37,064 nt of DNA from an uncultured Polaribacter sp. (GCA_943788045.1 CALSOT010000008.1:1-37064); one strand, 5' to 3'; shown: positions 7,156 to 17,448, counted from the stretch's first letter. A program made the numbers and translations. Notes: generated by a model not told the origin, from the sequence alone.

Positions 7156-8901
7156 ATGAGTCTACATTTTGAATTGAACGAAGTAACTAAAAGATTACCC
7201 AAACATTTACACAAGTTTGTAGTAAAACAACCTTATGAAGAATATACTGCCCAAAATCAGGCTGTTTGGAGATACGTAATGAGAATGAATGTAGATTACT
7301 TGAGTAAAGTAGCTCATAAATCTTATATGCACGGCTTAGATCTAACAGGGATCTCTGTTGATAATATTCCTCATATGGAAGGAATGAATAGAATTTTAAA
7401 AGAAATAGGTTGGGCAGCTGTTTCAGTTGATGGCTTTATTCCTCCTAATGCATTTATGGAATTTCAGGCATATAACGTATTGGTAATCGCATCAGATATG
7501 AGAACTATTAATCATATCGAATATACACCAGCTCCAGATATTATTCATGAAGCTGCAGGTCATGCACCAATTATTTCAAACCCAGAATATGCTGAGTATT
7601 TAAGAAGGTTTGGAGAAATAGGGAGTAAAGCAATTTCTTCTTCTAAAGATTATGAAATGTATGAAGCAATTCGTCTTTTATCAATCTTAAAAGAAGACCC
7701 AAATTCATCAGATAAAATAATAAAAGAAGCGCAAGAAAAAGTAGAATACCTTCAAGATAATATGGGTGAATTGTCTGAAATGGCTCAAATTAGAAATTTA
7801 CATTGGTGGACAGTAGAATATGGGTTAATCGGCAGCTTAGAAAATCCTAAAATATATGGCGCAGGTTTACTCTCATCTATAGGAGAAAGTGCTTGGTGTA
7901 TGAAAGATGAAGTGAAAAAGGTACCTTATTCTATAGAAGCTGCAAATGTTAATTTTGATATTACAAAACCTCAGCCACAACTATTTGTAACTCCAGATTT
8001 TGCATATTTAAGTTTGGTTTTAAATGAATTTGGAAATACAATGGCTTTAAGAACAGGTGGTTTAAAAAGCGTTCAGAAATTAATTGATTCAGAAAATTTA
8101 GGTACTGTAGAATTAACAACAGGAATTCAAATTTCAGGTGTTTTCTCTAGAGTTATCCATTATAAAAATAATAAAGTTGCCTACCTCCAGACTATTGGTG
8201 AAACGGCCTTGTCTAATAGAGACAAAGAATTAATTGGACACGGAATTAAAAGTCATGCAAATGGTTTTGGAAGTCCGGTTGGTAAATTAAAAGGAATTAA
8301 TTTACCCATTGAAGATATGAGTCCGAGAGATTTAAAAGCTTATAAAATTTACGAAGGTGAATTTATGACTTTAGAGTTTGAAAGTGGAGTTATTGTTAAA
8401 GGGAAGGCAATTACAGGAACTAGAGATTTAATGGGTAAAATTTTAATTATTTCTTTAGATGATTGCACTGTAACTTACCATGATGAAGTTTTGTTTAAAC
8501 CAGAATGGGGAATCTATGATATGGCAATAGGAAAAGAGGTTGTTTCGGCGTATTCAGGTCCTGCAGATGTAGATTCTTTTTTAGGTTTAGGTAAAGTGTC
8601 TGAAACAAAAGCGAGTAAAATTAACTATTCAGATAAAGAGCAAGAACTTTATAAGTTATATGCAGATGTTAGGCGAATGCGAGATGAAAAATCTTCAACA
8701 AATAAAAAACTAACAGAAATATTTATTCAGCTAAAAAGTAAATTTCCAGAAGATTGGTTATTGAGTTTAGAATTATATGAATTAGCTTTGCAAAATAACT
8801 ATGTTATTAAAGATGAGATTTTGGAGAGATTAGCAGTGCTGAAGAGCAACAAAAGCTACACAAAGTTAATTGAAAATGGATTAGTTTTGTGTAAAAATTA
8901 A
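7156..8901 (+). CDS. Aromatic amino acid hydroxylase (phenylalanine 4-monooxygenase type)
   Basis: Pterin-dependent non-heme iron monooxygenase, probably turning phenylalanine into tyrosine. The catalytic domain spans about residues 10-330. The iron triad is visible: His131 and His136 in IIHEAAGHAP and Glu221 in WWTVEYGLIG. EYTPAPD and the YLSLVLNEFGN segments also fit the family. At 581 residues it is about twice the length of simple bacterial PhhA proteins (about 260-300). The extra C-terminal half (about 340-581) contains a beta-rich stretch (VIVKGKAITGTRDLMGKILI) and a helical tail and has no motif I recognise. Long forms of this kind are known in Bacteroidota. It is followed after 41 bases by the rhodanese gene. 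Substrate choice between Phe and Trp cannot be settled by eye. Confidence 0.88.
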   Translation: MSLHFELNEVTKRLPKHLHKFVVKQPYEEYTAQNQAVWRYVMRMNVDYLSKVAHKSYMHGLDLTGISVDNIPHMEGMNRILKEIGWAAVSVDGFIPPNAFMEFQAYNVLVIASDMRTINHIEYTPAPDIIHEAAGHAPIISNPEYAEYLRRFGEIGSKAISSSKDYEMYEAIRLLSILKEDPNSSDKIIKEAQEKVEYLQDNMGELSEMAQIRNLHWWTVEYGLIGSLENPKIYGAGLLSSIGESAWCMKDEVKKVPYSIEAANVNFDITKPQPQLFVTPDFAYLSLVLNEFGNTMALRTGGLKSVQKLIDSENLGTVELTTGIQISGVFSRVIHYKNNKVAYLQTIGETALSNRDKELIGHGIKSHANGFGSPVGKLKGINLPIEDMSPRDLKAYKIYEGEFMTLEFESGVIVKGKAITGTRDLMGKILIISLDDCTVTYHDEVLFKPEWGIYDMAIGKEVVSAYSGPADVDSFLGLGKVSETKASKINYSDKEQELYKLYADVRRMRDEKSSTNKKLTEIFIQLKSKFPEDWLLSLELYELALQNNYVIKDEILERLAVLKSNKSYTKLIENGLVLCKN

Positions 8902-8942
8902 TAATGTAATTTAGGCTTGTTTAATTTATTTAGAAAAAAAAG

Positions 8943-9227
8943 ATGGTTGAAGAAATTAAAGAATATTTAGCAAAAGGAGCAATTGTTTTAGATGTAAGGA
9001 CAAAAGAAGAATGGGATGAGGGCCATACAGAAGGCGCTGAGCACATTGTATTAACGGTGATTCCCTTAGAAATAGAAAAAATTAAATCTTGGGGAAAACC
9101 AATTATTGCTGTTTGCAGAAGTGGAGGAAGAAGTGGGCAAGCAGCTCAATTTTTAGCAAATCAAGGAATAGATATTATTAATGGAGGTCCTTGGGGAAAT
9201 GTAGATGTACACGTTCCTAAAAATTAA
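8943..9227 (+). CDS. Single-domain rhodanese-like sulfurtransferase
   Basis: Small cytoplasmic rhodanese domain (94 residues) that would carry a persulfide on its active-site Cys. The CH2A-like segment VLDVRTKEEWDEGH and the active-site loop AVCRSGGRSGQAA (Cys58) are clear, and the six-residue loop after Cys is the usual length. No signal peptide. It follows the hydroxylase gene by 41 bases and is probably read through from it, with a bidirectional terminator downstream. The physiological acceptor is unknown. Confidence 0.9.
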   Translation: MVEEIKEYLAKGAIVLDVRTKEEWDEGHTEGAEHIVLTVIPLEIEKIKSWGKPIIAVCRSGGRSGQAAQFLANQGIDIINGGPWGNVDVHVPKN

Positions 9228-9263
9228 TAATTTAAAATAAACGGTTTATTCTTTTAAAATTGT

Positions 9264-9299
9264 AAAAAAAGAATCATGACAATTGTTATGATTTTTTTT
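9264..9299. terminator. Bidirectional terminator between convergent genes
   Basis: Seven A and a G, then AATCATGAC, loop AATT, GTTATGATT, then a run of eight T including the last two stem bases (9-bp stem, one G-U pair). It sits between the rightward rhodanese gene and the leftward GSCFA gene and can end both. Confidence 0.75.
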
Positions 9300-9316
9300 G
9301 ATATCAAATAGTTTTA

Positions 9317-10264
9317 TTAAAACTTAATAAAACTAAAGAGTGAATTTATTTTTTCTTTTTTCACTTCTAAATTCTTTAAAAAGCGTTGATGCTGTTCTGA
9401 GTTTTTATTAAATGGCCTGTGAGAAATTCCTTTCTGAATCGTTTCTATCTCTTGCATCGTTAATTTTGAGCTATCAGAAATTTGAGTTTCCATAAATCGT
9501 TCCCAAATGTAATTTATGGCCGTTTTGTTTGGATGCATCATATCTTGTGCATAAAAACGGTAATCTCGTAATTCATCCATCATAATTTCATAAGAAGGGA
9601 AATAGGAGCTATTATTTGCATTAATAACGGAATGGATAGCTGTAATTAAATGTGATTTACTTTGCATGTTTTCTGTAAATCCATCTTTTAAATGTCTCAC
9701 TGGTGAAATTGTAAAAAGTATATGTACATTTTTATTTACTGATTTTAAAAGAGCAATAGTAGTCTTTAAACTTTTTGTAATTTCATCAACAGAGAGCAAT
9801 TTTTTTAAGAATTTTTTTTGAGGAATTTTATGACAATTTGCTACAATCGCATCTGTTTCAATAAAACGATATACCCATGAAGTGCCAAGCGTAATTATAA
9901 CATGTGTTGCCTCTTTTAGCTTTTTATTGGTCGCTGTAATTGCTGAATTTAAATTAGCTAAGAGTTCGTTTTTATCCGCAGAGCTCAAACTAGAATGTGC
10001 ATCAAAACAATGCCAACGTTCATTTTGAAATATTAAATCTTCAGGTAAATATTTTTTTTTATTGATGGCATTTGTAACTAAGTTTTCTATTGCTTTTGGA
10101 TGAAATAGAATACCAAATGGATTTTGATTTGTTTGAAACTTAAAATAATTTAGTTTATCTCCAATGTTTTCTGAAAAACAAGAGCCTAGTAGAAGAATTT
10201 TAGAGTTGTAATCTATTGAATTTTTTACTTCTTTTTTTAGAGGTACAATTGTCTGAAGATTCAT
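9317..10264 (-). CDS. GSCFA domain protein (SGNH-hydrolase-like)
   Basis: Belongs to the GSCFA family, named for a motif near the N-terminus, here GSCFS at residues 27-31 following KILLL. The family is thought to be related to GDSL/SGNH esterases. Also seen: ITLGTSW, the FTISPVRHLKDG segment, and DMMHPNKTAINYIW near residue 240, which fits a catalytic Asp/His block. No signal peptide, so probably cytoplasmic. The start codon follows the DUF1501 stop with no gap, so it is the third gene of a tightly coupled unit. Substrate unknown. 315 residues is normal for the family. Confidence 0.85.
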   Translation of the reverse strand: MNLQTIVPLKKEVKNSIDYNSKILLLGSCFSENIGDKLNYFKFQTNQNPFGILFHPKAIENLVTNAINKKKYLPEDLIFQNERWHCFDAHSSLSSADKNELLANLNSAITATNKKLKEATHVIITLGTSWVYRFIETDAIVANCHKIPQKKFLKKLLSVDEITKSLKTTIALLKSVNKNVHILFTISPVRHLKDGFTENMQSKSHLITAIHSVINANNSSYFPSYEIMMDELRDYRFYAQDMMHPNKTAINYIWERFMETQISDSSKLTMQEIETIQKGISHRPFNKNSEQHQRFLKNLEVKKEKINSLFSFIKF

Positions 10265-11851
10265 TTAATATTTCAATATTTTTTTTGTTTTAGAAATGCC
10301 TTTCGATTGATAATGTACAAAGTAATTTCCTTTTGGAAAGCTTTTTAAATCTACTTTTACAATGTGTTGCAAAGAACTGTATTTTTGATTTGTAATTTGT
10401 TTTAAAACGGCACCAATATTATTGTATAATGTAATTTTTATGTTTTCGTTGTTTCCAATGAATTGAATATTAATTTTATCTATTGTTGGGTTAGGATATA
10501 CATCGATCTCTAATCCTTGTGAAAGAAATCCATCTGTAGAGAGTGCAGCAGAACATCCATTTTTAAAAATAGGGATTGCATCTAATTCATTAAAAAAAAC
10601 TGAGGTAGATTCTTGTTTTGTAGCTCCAAGCCAATCTGTTAAAACCGTACTATAAATGTTTCTAAAATCGTACTGCATTTGCACTCCTTCTTTAATATCT
10701 ACTGCAGTATCAATTTCTGGGGTATCACCCAAAACTTGATTTTTGGCACAAGTACCAAATAAAAATAAAGGAGCGGCTGTACCATGATCTGTTCCAAAAG
10801 CAGCATTAGATCGAATTCTTCTTCCAAATTCAGAATAGGTCATTCCAATTACTTTTTCATCAATATTAAGTAATTCTAAATCATCTTGAAACGCAGCAAT
10901 TGCGTCAGATAATTCTCTTAATAATTCACTATGTTTTCCCTCTGTAACATTCCCTTCTTCAACTTGGTTGTCATGGTTGTCGAAGCCACCTAATTGTACA
11001 ACATATACTTTGGTTTTTAATCCGCCAGATATTAATCTTGCAACATTTTTTAATTTTCCAGCTAATTTATTGTTGTTGCTGTTTTCGTATTTGGTTGATA
11101 AATTATTACCAGCGTTTGAAGCGGTTTTGATTTTATCTCCATAAGCGTTTGTTTGTGCAATGGTATCATTTACAAAACTTAATGTATCGCCATAGCAGTT
11201 TGAAGGAATCGTTCCTGTGCTCGAAACTAAAGCTGTACCAGGATTATTAGGGTTTGATAATGCCATTGAAAAATTACTATTTTGTCCTTGGCAAGTTTCT
11301 GAGACTACTCTCCCTAATGTTAAGGCAAACGGATCTGGATTATCTAGATTAGGATAATTTTCAGGGTATTCAGAGTGTCGCTCATGTAAAAAACGTCCAA
11401 CCCAACCAGTAGAAATGTATTCGTCTGAATCAGAGGCTGTATTCCAGATGTCTGTGGATCTAAAATGAGATCTATTTTGGTCTGGGTAACCTACATTTTG
11501 AATTACAGATAGTTTTTCTTTATCCCAAATATCTTTCATTCCCAATAAAGAAGGATGAAAATGTGTTTCACTATTTAAAGCTAGTAAATTTGTTTCAGGA
11601 ATTATAATATTAGAACGAACACTTTGTAAATTATCATATTGACTTAGATTAAAAACAGTATTTAAGCCATCGTTACCACCTTGTAATTGTATAAGAACTA
11701 ATATGTTTTCGTTTTCTTCTGAAAACTGATATGTATTCGGTTTTTCACCAGCAAATAAAGGAAAACCACTAAGTGTCAATGGCAAAGCAGCTGAAGCAAT
11801 TGAACTTAATTTGATAAAATCTCTTCTATTCAGTTTTTTAGTCTTTTTCAT
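10265..11851 (-). CDS. DUF1501 protein with Tat-like leader and type IX sorting domain
   Basis: Exported protein of unknown function, related to the sulfatase/alkaline-phosphatase fold. The N-terminus has NRRDFIKLSS and a hydrophobic stretch (SIASAALPLTLSGF), a twin-arginine leader as is common in DUF1501. The main domain (about 45-430) shows LIQLQGGNDGLN, the HFRSTDIWNTAS segment, VVQLGGFDNHDNQ and YSEFGRRIRSN followed by GTDHGTAAPLF, with likely metal-binding Asp/His residues. Residues about 450-528 are a type IX sorting domain: VYPNPTIDKINI, then beta-strands, ending FPKGNYFVHYQSKG and KTKKILKY. It starts 2 bases after the DUF1800 gene, its usual partner. Carrying both a Tat leader and a type IX domain is unusual, because type IX cargo is thought to cross the inner membrane by Sec. 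Confidence 0.88.
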   Translation of the reverse strand: MKKTKKLNRRDFIKLSSIASAALPLTLSGFPLFAGEKPNTYQFSEENENILVLIQLQGGNDGLNTVFNLSQYDNLQSVRSNIIIPETNLLALNSETHFHPSLLGMKDIWDKEKLSVIQNVGYPDQNRSHFRSTDIWNTASDSDEYISTGWVGRFLHERHSEYPENYPNLDNPDPFALTLGRVVSETCQGQNSNFSMALSNPNNPGTALVSSTGTIPSNCYGDTLSFVNDTIAQTNAYGDKIKTASNAGNNLSTKYENSNNNKLAGKLKNVARLISGGLKTKVYVVQLGGFDNHDNQVEEGNVTEGKHSELLRELSDAIAAFQDDLELLNIDEKVIGMTYSEFGRRIRSNAAFGTDHGTAAPLFLFGTCAKNQVLGDTPEIDTAVDIKEGVQMQYDFRNIYSTVLTDWLGATKQESTSVFFNELDAIPIFKNGCSAALSTDGFLSQGLEIDVYPNPTIDKINIQFIGNNENIKITLYNNIGAVLKQITNQKYSSLQHIVKVDLKSFPKGNYFVHYQSKGISKTKKILKY

Positions 11852-11853
11852 AC

Positions 11854-13482
11854 CTACATTATTTGAAATTCAGACATTTGTACCATTACTCCAATTAAAT
11901 TTCGAAGTTTATTTTCTACTGAAATACGCAGAGCATCATCTGTTGGATTTTCTAAAAAGTTTGTGTACTCTATAGTCCATTCAAAATCGGGTAATCCAGG
12001 AATTAAAATATCTTTTAATGCATCTATCTGACTTTGATCAATAGGATAATTAAATAACTGATTTGATAATTCCGTTATTAAAATATTTGGATTCTCAGAA
12101 TTTGTAATCTGAGATGTAATAAGCAGCACGGGCACTAAAGGTGGAACCGTATAGTTTTTATTATCAATTAATAAATCTCCACCAGTCACGAGAATTCTGC
12201 AATAATCTAGCCTTTTGGGTAATAAGTAGCTGTTTATCCAACTTTTATAAAACAGAGGTTCTTGGTAATAAGCTTTCCAGCCTGCAACATCTGGATGATG
12301 AAAGATTGATTGATTTAAATCTGTGGAAGCCAAATATAATACTAAAGCATAATTATACTCTTCGTTTACGGAAGTGGTTGGTGCAGAAACTAATAGTGAT
12401 TTTGTAACTGAATGCATTAAATCTATTGGACTTTTTACCATGCAGAATGTATTCTCGAAAAAATGATCTGAGGCAACTAATATTTTTAGCGCAGGAACAA
12501 TATCATAATTATTATTTACGATGATTTCGGCTAAAGGAACTATAATGTTAGTTTCAATTTCTGATGTTATTTCATAATTTATAAACCATCGATACAATTT
12601 TCTTGTAATGAATCTTGAGCACTCGTCTTGTTCAAAAATGGTGTCAATTAAATCCTTGTATTCATCTACTCCATTTTCAGAAATAACAGCATTATTAAAC
12701 CTATGGGATAAGGTTTTATCTCCTTGGGTATGTTTATTATTAGAAAAGTAAGGTGTTAAGGCATCAGGATGAGCTAGACCTCTAACTCTCCATCCTGTTA
12801 AAACTTTTGCAATTGCTACAACATCATCTTCTGTGTAATTGGTATAATCTCCATTTCCAACGGCAGCTCCTTTTCCAATTGTAAAAAGCTCTAATAATTC
12901 TCTAGAATAATTTTCATTTGGCGCAGCATCTGAATTTTGATTTCCACTCAGATATATTAACATATTGGTGTCTACGGTAATTAATTTTACTAATTCCTTA
13001 AAATTTTTTAAAGAATTGGTTCGCAACACATTCATGTAGCAATATTCTCTATGAGGATTTGTGTTTTCGCTCACAAAGTGGTTATGCCAAAACAGCGTTA
13101 GTTTTTCTCTAATAGACATTTCGGCATTTTGCATTTGCAGAAAAGACCAAGCATACAACGAACGATTTCTCGATTTGTAAATTTTAGTTCTATTTTGGCC
13201 GGCCGTAATTTCTGGATATGCAGGCGCATTTACCCATGTTTCTCCGTATGAAGCTCCTGGGTCGTCTATTTCGTCATTGCTACTATCTGTGCCATCGAAA
13301 AGAAATTTTAAAGGAGGACTCGGTAATGGTTTTTCTTCAAAGAGTGCATCTATAGTTGCAGATAGACCTAATGTAACTGAGGATGTAACAAGTTCTTGAG
13401 TTACTCCAAAAGAGGTTCTTTTGAGTAAATGTCTTGCTTCTTTTGAAGTCCAACTTCCAGAAAAAGTATCTAAATAAGGCAT
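11854..13482 (-). CDS. DUF1800 family protein
   Basis: Protein of the DUF1800 family, nearly always found next to DUF1501 genes; function unknown. Family features: AFSEEARHLL-like opening (here SKEARHLLKRTSFG), REKLTLFWHNHFVS, NYSRELLELFTIGKG, YTEDDVVAIAKVLTGW, FITRKLYRWFI, and a C-terminal region with FHHPDVAGWKAYYQEP and SYLLPKRLDY. No signal peptide is visible, and an in-frame TAA 6 bases before the ATG rules out a longer N-terminus. This is odd if it works with the exported DUF1501 partner. It heads the three-gene unit DUF1800-DUF1501-GSCFA; spacings are 2 and 0 bases. 542 residues is typical. Confidence 0.88.
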   Translation of the reverse strand: MPYLDTFSGSWTSKEARHLLKRTSFGVTQELVTSSVTLGLSATIDALFEEKPLPSPPLKFLFDGTDSSNDEIDDPGASYGETWVNAPAYPEITAGQNRTKIYKSRNRSLYAWSFLQMQNAEMSIREKLTLFWHNHFVSENTNPHREYCYMNVLRTNSLKNFKELVKLITVDTNMLIYLSGNQNSDAAPNENYSRELLELFTIGKGAAVGNGDYTNYTEDDVVAIAKVLTGWRVRGLAHPDALTPYFSNNKHTQGDKTLSHRFNNAVISENGVDEYKDLIDTIFEQDECSRFITRKLYRWFINYEITSEIETNIIVPLAEIIVNNNYDIVPALKILVASDHFFENTFCMVKSPIDLMHSVTKSLLVSAPTTSVNEEYNYALVLYLASTDLNQSIFHHPDVAGWKAYYQEPLFYKSWINSYLLPKRLDYCRILVTGGDLLIDNKNYTVPPLVPVLLITSQITNSENPNILITELSNQLFNYPIDQSQIDALKDILIPGLPDFEWTIEYTNFLENPTDDALRISVENKLRNLIGVMVQMSEFQIM

Positions 13483-13523
13483 AGTTTAGTGTAAGATGTT
13501 GAAAACTAATTATTAAGATCTCT

Positions 13524-13531
13524 CAAATTTA
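13524..13531 (-). promoter_or_regulatory. -7 element of the DUF1800 operon promoter
   Basis: The minus strand reads TAAATTTG, an exact match to TAnnTTTG, about 41 bases before the DUF1800 start. A weak -33 candidate (TTTA) lies 19 bases further upstream. Confidence 0.45.
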
Positions 13532-13605
13532 ATGTTTTTATTTGAAATAATAAATTAGTTAACCACAATTAGACTAAATCTTTAAGTGATTTTTGGCGTT
13601 GAATT

Positions 13606-16224
13606 CTAGACTAAATAATCCTTAGCTTTTTCTAAAGCTTCGGGAATTCCTCCAGGATTTTTCCCTCCAGCAGTTGCAAAGAAATTTTGTCCACCTCCAC
13701 CACCGTGAATTAGTTTTCCTAATTCTCTAACTACTTTTCCAGCATCATAACCACGTTCTTTTGCTAGTTCTTTAGAAATATAACAGGTTAACATTGCTTT
13801 TTCTTTTGATGGTGCTGTGGCAAATAACAGAAATAAGTTTTTATGTTCTTTTCCAATTTCAAAGGCTAGGTTTTTAATTCCATTCGGATCTAAATCAACT
13901 TTTAAAGCTAAGAATTGAACTCCCTGTATTTCTTGCAATTGCTTTTTTAATTCTCCAGATAGGTTTTGCGCTTTATCTTTTAATAATTGCTCAATTTGTT
14001 TTTGTAATGAAGCGTTTTCATCTTGAAGTTTCTGAACAGCTTTTACAGGATCTTTAGTATTGTTGAGTAAATCTTTAATTTCAAATAGAGACCTATTACT
14101 TTCAAAATAAAAATCTTTTACAGCATCATTGGTAATTGCTTCAATTCTTCTTATTCCCGAGGCTACCGCTCCTTCAGATTTAATTTTAAAATGCCAAATA
14201 TCACTCGTATTTTTAACATGCGTTCCTCCGCAAAGTTCTATAGATTTACCGAACTTGATGGTTCTTACTGTATCTCCATATTTTTCTCCAAATAAAGCCA
14301 TTGCACCATCAGCAATTGCTTTTTCCATAGGAATGTTTCTTTTTTCTTCTAAAGCAAGTTTGCCTTCAATTCTTCTGTTTACAAAATTTTCTATTTCACG
14401 TAATTCATCCACAGTTAATTTTGAGAAATGAGAAAAATCGAAACGTAAATATTTAGAGTGTACAGCAGAACCTTTTTGTTCTACATGAGTCCCTAAAACT
14501 TCTCTTAAAGCCTGGTGCAGTAAGTGAGTTGCAGTATGATTACATTCTGTTCTGTAACGTTGTTTTTTATCAACAACTGCATTAAAAACCTCATTAATGT
14601 GACTAGGTACGTTCTTTGTATAATGAATAATAACATTATTTTCTTTCTTGGTATCTAAAATATAAATAACATCTCCTTGAGTGGTTTCTAAATACCCTTT
14701 GTCTCCAACTTGTCCTCCACCTTCTGGGTAAAATGGAGTTAGGTTAAAAACTAACTGATACATTTCGCCATCTTTTTTAGAGGTAACTTTTCTGTATCTA
14801 GTAATTTTTACCTTCGCTTCTAAAGTGTCATAACCTATAAATTCTTCTATTGCGTCTTCGGCTATAATAGTCCAATCATCTGTAGACATTTCACTGGCAG
14901 CTCTTGATCTATTTTTTTGTTTTTGAAGTTCGCTTTCAAATCCTTTTTCATCTAAAGTTAAACCTTTTTCAGAGAGAATTAAAGAGGTTAAATCAATAGG
15001 GAAACCATATGTGTCATACAATTCAAAGGCCTTATCACCAGAAACTTTATTTCCTGAAGTGTTTTCTATAATTCTATCTAATAAAAGCAAACCTTGGTCT
15101 AGAGTTCTTAAGAAAGAAGTTTCTTCTTCCTTTATAACATTCTCTATTAATTGTTTCTGTACTTTTATTTCAGGGAAAGCATCGCCCATTTTGTTACTCA
15201 ATACATCAACCAATCTATAAATGAAAGGCTCTTTCTTATTTAAAAATGTAAAACCGTAACGAACAGCTCTTCTCAATATTCTTCTAATTACATACCCTGC
15301 ACCTGTATTACTTGGTAATTGTCCGTCGGCAATAGAAAATGCAACGGCTCTAACGTGATCAGAAATTACACGAATAGCAATATCTTGTTCTAGGTTTTTA
15401 TTGTATTCAACATCGGTAATTGTTTCGATTTCTCTAATTATAGGAGTAAAAACATCTGTATCATAATTAGATTGTACGTTTTGAAGAACCATGCATAAAC
15501 GTTCAAACCCCATTCCTGTATCAATATGCTTGTTTGGTAAACCCTCTAAAACGCCAGAAGCTCTCCGATTGTATTGCATAAAAACTAAGTTCCATATTTC
15601 TACAACATGAGGATGATCTTCATTAATTAAAGTTCTTCCATCTACTTTCGCTTTTTCTTCTGCAGAACGGATGTCTACATGTATTTCAGAACAGGGTCCA
15701 CAAGGTCCTTGCTCACCCATTTCCCAGAAATTATCCTTCTTATTTCCTTTTAGAATGCGATCTTCATCAATATATTGTTTCCAAATATCAAATGCTTCTG
15801 TATCCATATTTAGGTTATCATTATCATCAGAACCTTCAAAAACAGTTACATATAAAATGTCTTTATCAATTTTGTAAACTTCCGTTAATAATTCCCAAGC
15901 CCAGGCAATTGCTTCTTTCTTAAAATAATCGCCAAAAGACCAATTTCCTAACATTTCAAATAAAGTATGGTGATACGTGTCATAACCAACCTCTTCTAAA
16001 TCATTATGCTTACCCGAAACACGCAAGCATTTCTGAGAATCTGATACTCTGTTATTCTTTGGTTTACCATTGCCTAAAAAATACTCTTTAAATGGCGCCA
16101 TACCAGAATTCACAAACATTAAGGTAGGATCGTCTTTTGTAACCATTGGTGCAGAAGGAACAATTAAATGTCCTTTTTCTTTATAAAAGTTTAAAAAGGT
16201 AGCGCGAATATCTTGTGATTTCAT
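13606..16224 (-). CDS. alaS: Alanyl-tRNA synthetase
   Basis: Charges tRNA-Ala and edits mischarged Ser/Gly. 872 residues, full length. The class II catalytic core is at the N-terminus ([62 protein letters not shown]). The editing domain has [12 protein letters not shown] and [12 protein letters not shown], whose His and Cys residues bind zinc. The C-terminal domain ends with the glycine-rich [17 protein letters not shown] segment. It stands alone between the DUF1800 operon and the divergent M23 gene. The predicted promoter reaches into the first codons of the M23 gene, giving a leader of roughly 130 bases. Confidence 0.98.
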   Translation of the reverse strand: MKSQDIRATFLNFYKEKGHLIVPSAPMVTKDDPTLMFVNSGMAPFKEYFLGNGKPKNNRVSDSQKCLRVSGKHNDLEEVGYDTYHHTLFEMLGNWSFGDYFKKEAIAWAWELLTEVYKIDKDILYVTVFEGSDDNDNLNMDTEAFDIWKQYIDEDRILKGNKKDNFWEMGEQGPCGPCSEIHVDIRSAEEKAKVDGRTLINEDHPHVVEIWNLVFMQYNRRASGVLEGLPNKHIDTGMGFERLCMVLQNVQSNYDTDVFTPIIREIETITDVEYNKNLEQDIAIRVISDHVRAVAFSIADGQLPSNTGAGYVIRRILRRAVRYGFTFLNKKEPFIYRLVDVLSNKMGDAFPEIKVQKQLIENVIKEEETSFLRTLDQGLLLLDRIIENTSGNKVSGDKAFELYDTYGFPIDLTSLILSEKGLTLDEKGFESELQKQKNRSRAASEMSTDDWTIIAEDAIEEFIGYDTLEAKVKITRYRKVTSKKDGEMYQLVFNLTPFYPEGGGQVGDKGYLETTQGDVIYILDTKKENNVIIHYTKNVPSHINEVFNAVVDKKQRYRTECNHTATHLLHQALREVLGTHVEQKGSAVHSKYLRFDFSHFSKLTVDELREIENFVNRRIEGKLALEEKRNIPMEKAIADGAMALFGEKYGDTVRTIKFGKSIELCGGTHVKNTSDIWHFKIKSEGAVASGIRRIEAITNDAVKDFYFESNRSLFEIKDLLNNTKDPVKAVQKLQDENASLQKQIEQLLKDKAQNLSGELKKQLQEIQGVQFLALKVDLDPNGIKNLAFEIGKEHKNLFLLFATAPSKEKAMLTCYISKELAKERGYDAGKVVRELGKLIHGGGGGQNFFATAGGKNPGGIPEALEKAKDYLV

Positions 16225-16359
16225 AGTAAAGAAGTTTCCAACAAGTTGGATTATATTAATAATTTTTTAATTTTACTACCTTAAAAAGCAGTTGTAAAAC
16301 ATTTTGTAAATTAGCAAGTAATTAAAAATCATATTTAAATAAAAACGATTTTAAGAATA

Positions 16360-16389
16360 CAAAAATAGTACAAATAAAACTATGGCAAA
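16360..16389 (-). promoter_or_regulatory. Predicted alaS promoter overlapping the start of the M23 gene
   Basis: On the minus strand TTTG (16386-16389) and TATTTTTG (16360-16367) are separated by 18 bases, one short of the usual 19-21. The -33 box lies inside the first codons of the divergent M23 gene. The alaS ATG is about 135 bases downstream, leaving a long leader; I saw no T-box or other known riboswitch in it. Confidence 0.5.
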
Positions 16390-17350
16390 AGTAAAATATT
16401 ATTACGATGCGGATACGCTATCTTATAGAGAAATTACTATAAAAAAGAGCTATTACTATAGGAAAACTATTTTTGGTGTTTTAGCTACATTCCTAATTGC
16501 TTTCGTTGGTTTTATTGTTTTTAGTCAGTTCATTATGTCTCCCAGTGAACGTGCACAAAAAAGAGAATTAGAAAATTTAAATTTGCATTACGATTTACTT
16601 TCAAAAAGAATGGATGAAGGTTCATCAATTTTGACACAACTACAAGAAAGAGACAATAATATTTATAGAACTTATTTTGAGGCAAATCCGATACCTGATG
16701 AGCAAAGAAAAGCTAGTTTTGGAGGTGTAAATCGATATAAATATTTAGAAGGTTTTGATAATTCAACCATGATAACAAAGTTAACAAAACAAGTAGATGT
16801 TCTTTCAAATCAATTGGTAGTTCAGTCCAAGTCTTTGGATGAAATAGTAACTTTAGCAAAAGAAAAAGAGAAAATGTTGGCTGCAATACCGGCAATTTTA
16901 CCGGTTAAATTAGTCGATTTAACAAGAATGGCCTCTGGCTTTAAATGGAGAATGCATCCAATCTTAAAGATTAGAAAGTTTCATAAAGGTATGGATTTTA
17001 CAGCACCAACTGGAACCCCAATTTTTGCCTCTGGTAATGGAAAAGTAATAAGGGCTCAGAGAAGCGCTACTTTTGGTAAAGTTGTATATATAGATCATGG
17101 TTATGGGTATAGAACTATTTATGCACACATGAGTAAAATAAAAGCTAGAAGAGGACAAAAAGTAAAGCGTGGAGATTTAATTGGCTACGTTGGTAACACT
17201 GGTCGTTCTGTTTCTGCTCACTTACACTATGAGGTTCACAAAAATGGTAGACCTGTAAACCCTATTAATTTTTACTACGGAGATTTAACTCCAGAAGAGT
17301 TCGCTGCAATGCAAAAAGCGGCAGAAGAGGAAGGACAGTCTTATGATTAA
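16382..17350 (+). CDS. M23 family membrane-anchored metallopeptidase
   Basis: Cell-wall endopeptidase or divisome regulator of the M23 (LytM/lysostaphin) family. A cytoplasmic N-terminus of about 30 residues is followed by a transmembrane helix (about 31-50), a coiled-coil-like region (55-170) and the M23 domain (about 185-297). The zinc ligands are present: His201 and Asp205 in HKGMDF and His282 in SAHLHYE, with His249 (YAHMS) and His280 as catalytic partners, so it should be an active enzyme. The topology puts the catalytic domain in the periplasm. 322 residues is typical for flavobacterial proteins of this type. It diverges from alaS and is followed at 98 bases by the MerR gene. Confidence 0.92.
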   Translation: MAKVKYYYDADTLSYREITIKKSYYYRKTIFGVLATFLIAFVGFIVFSQFIMSPSERAQKRELENLNLHYDLLSKRMDEGSSILTQLQERDNNIYRTYFEANPIPDEQRKASFGGVNRYKYLEGFDNSTMITKLTKQVDVLSNQLVVQSKSLDEIVTLAKEKEKMLAAIPAILPVKLVDLTRMASGFKWRMHPILKIRKFHKGMDFTAPTGTPIFASGNGKVIRAQRSATFGKVVYIDHGYGYRTIYAHMSKIKARRGQKVKRGDLIGYVGNTGRSVSAHLHYEVHKNGRPVNPINFYYGDLTPEEFAAMQKAAEEEGQSYD

Positions 17351-17448
17351 TTTTTTTTGAAAAACAAATTAGAAAAGGAAGCGTAGAAAAGAAAGTTAAC
17401 CTGACTTCATCTATTTAGTTTTGAAAATTCAACACTGAACATAAAAAA

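Noticed and set aside
16225..16352. T-box or attenuator in the long alaS leader
   Set aside because: I saw no T-box core sequence, no terminator hairpin and no leader peptide rich in Ala; the leader length itself rests on a promoter with an 18-base spacer.
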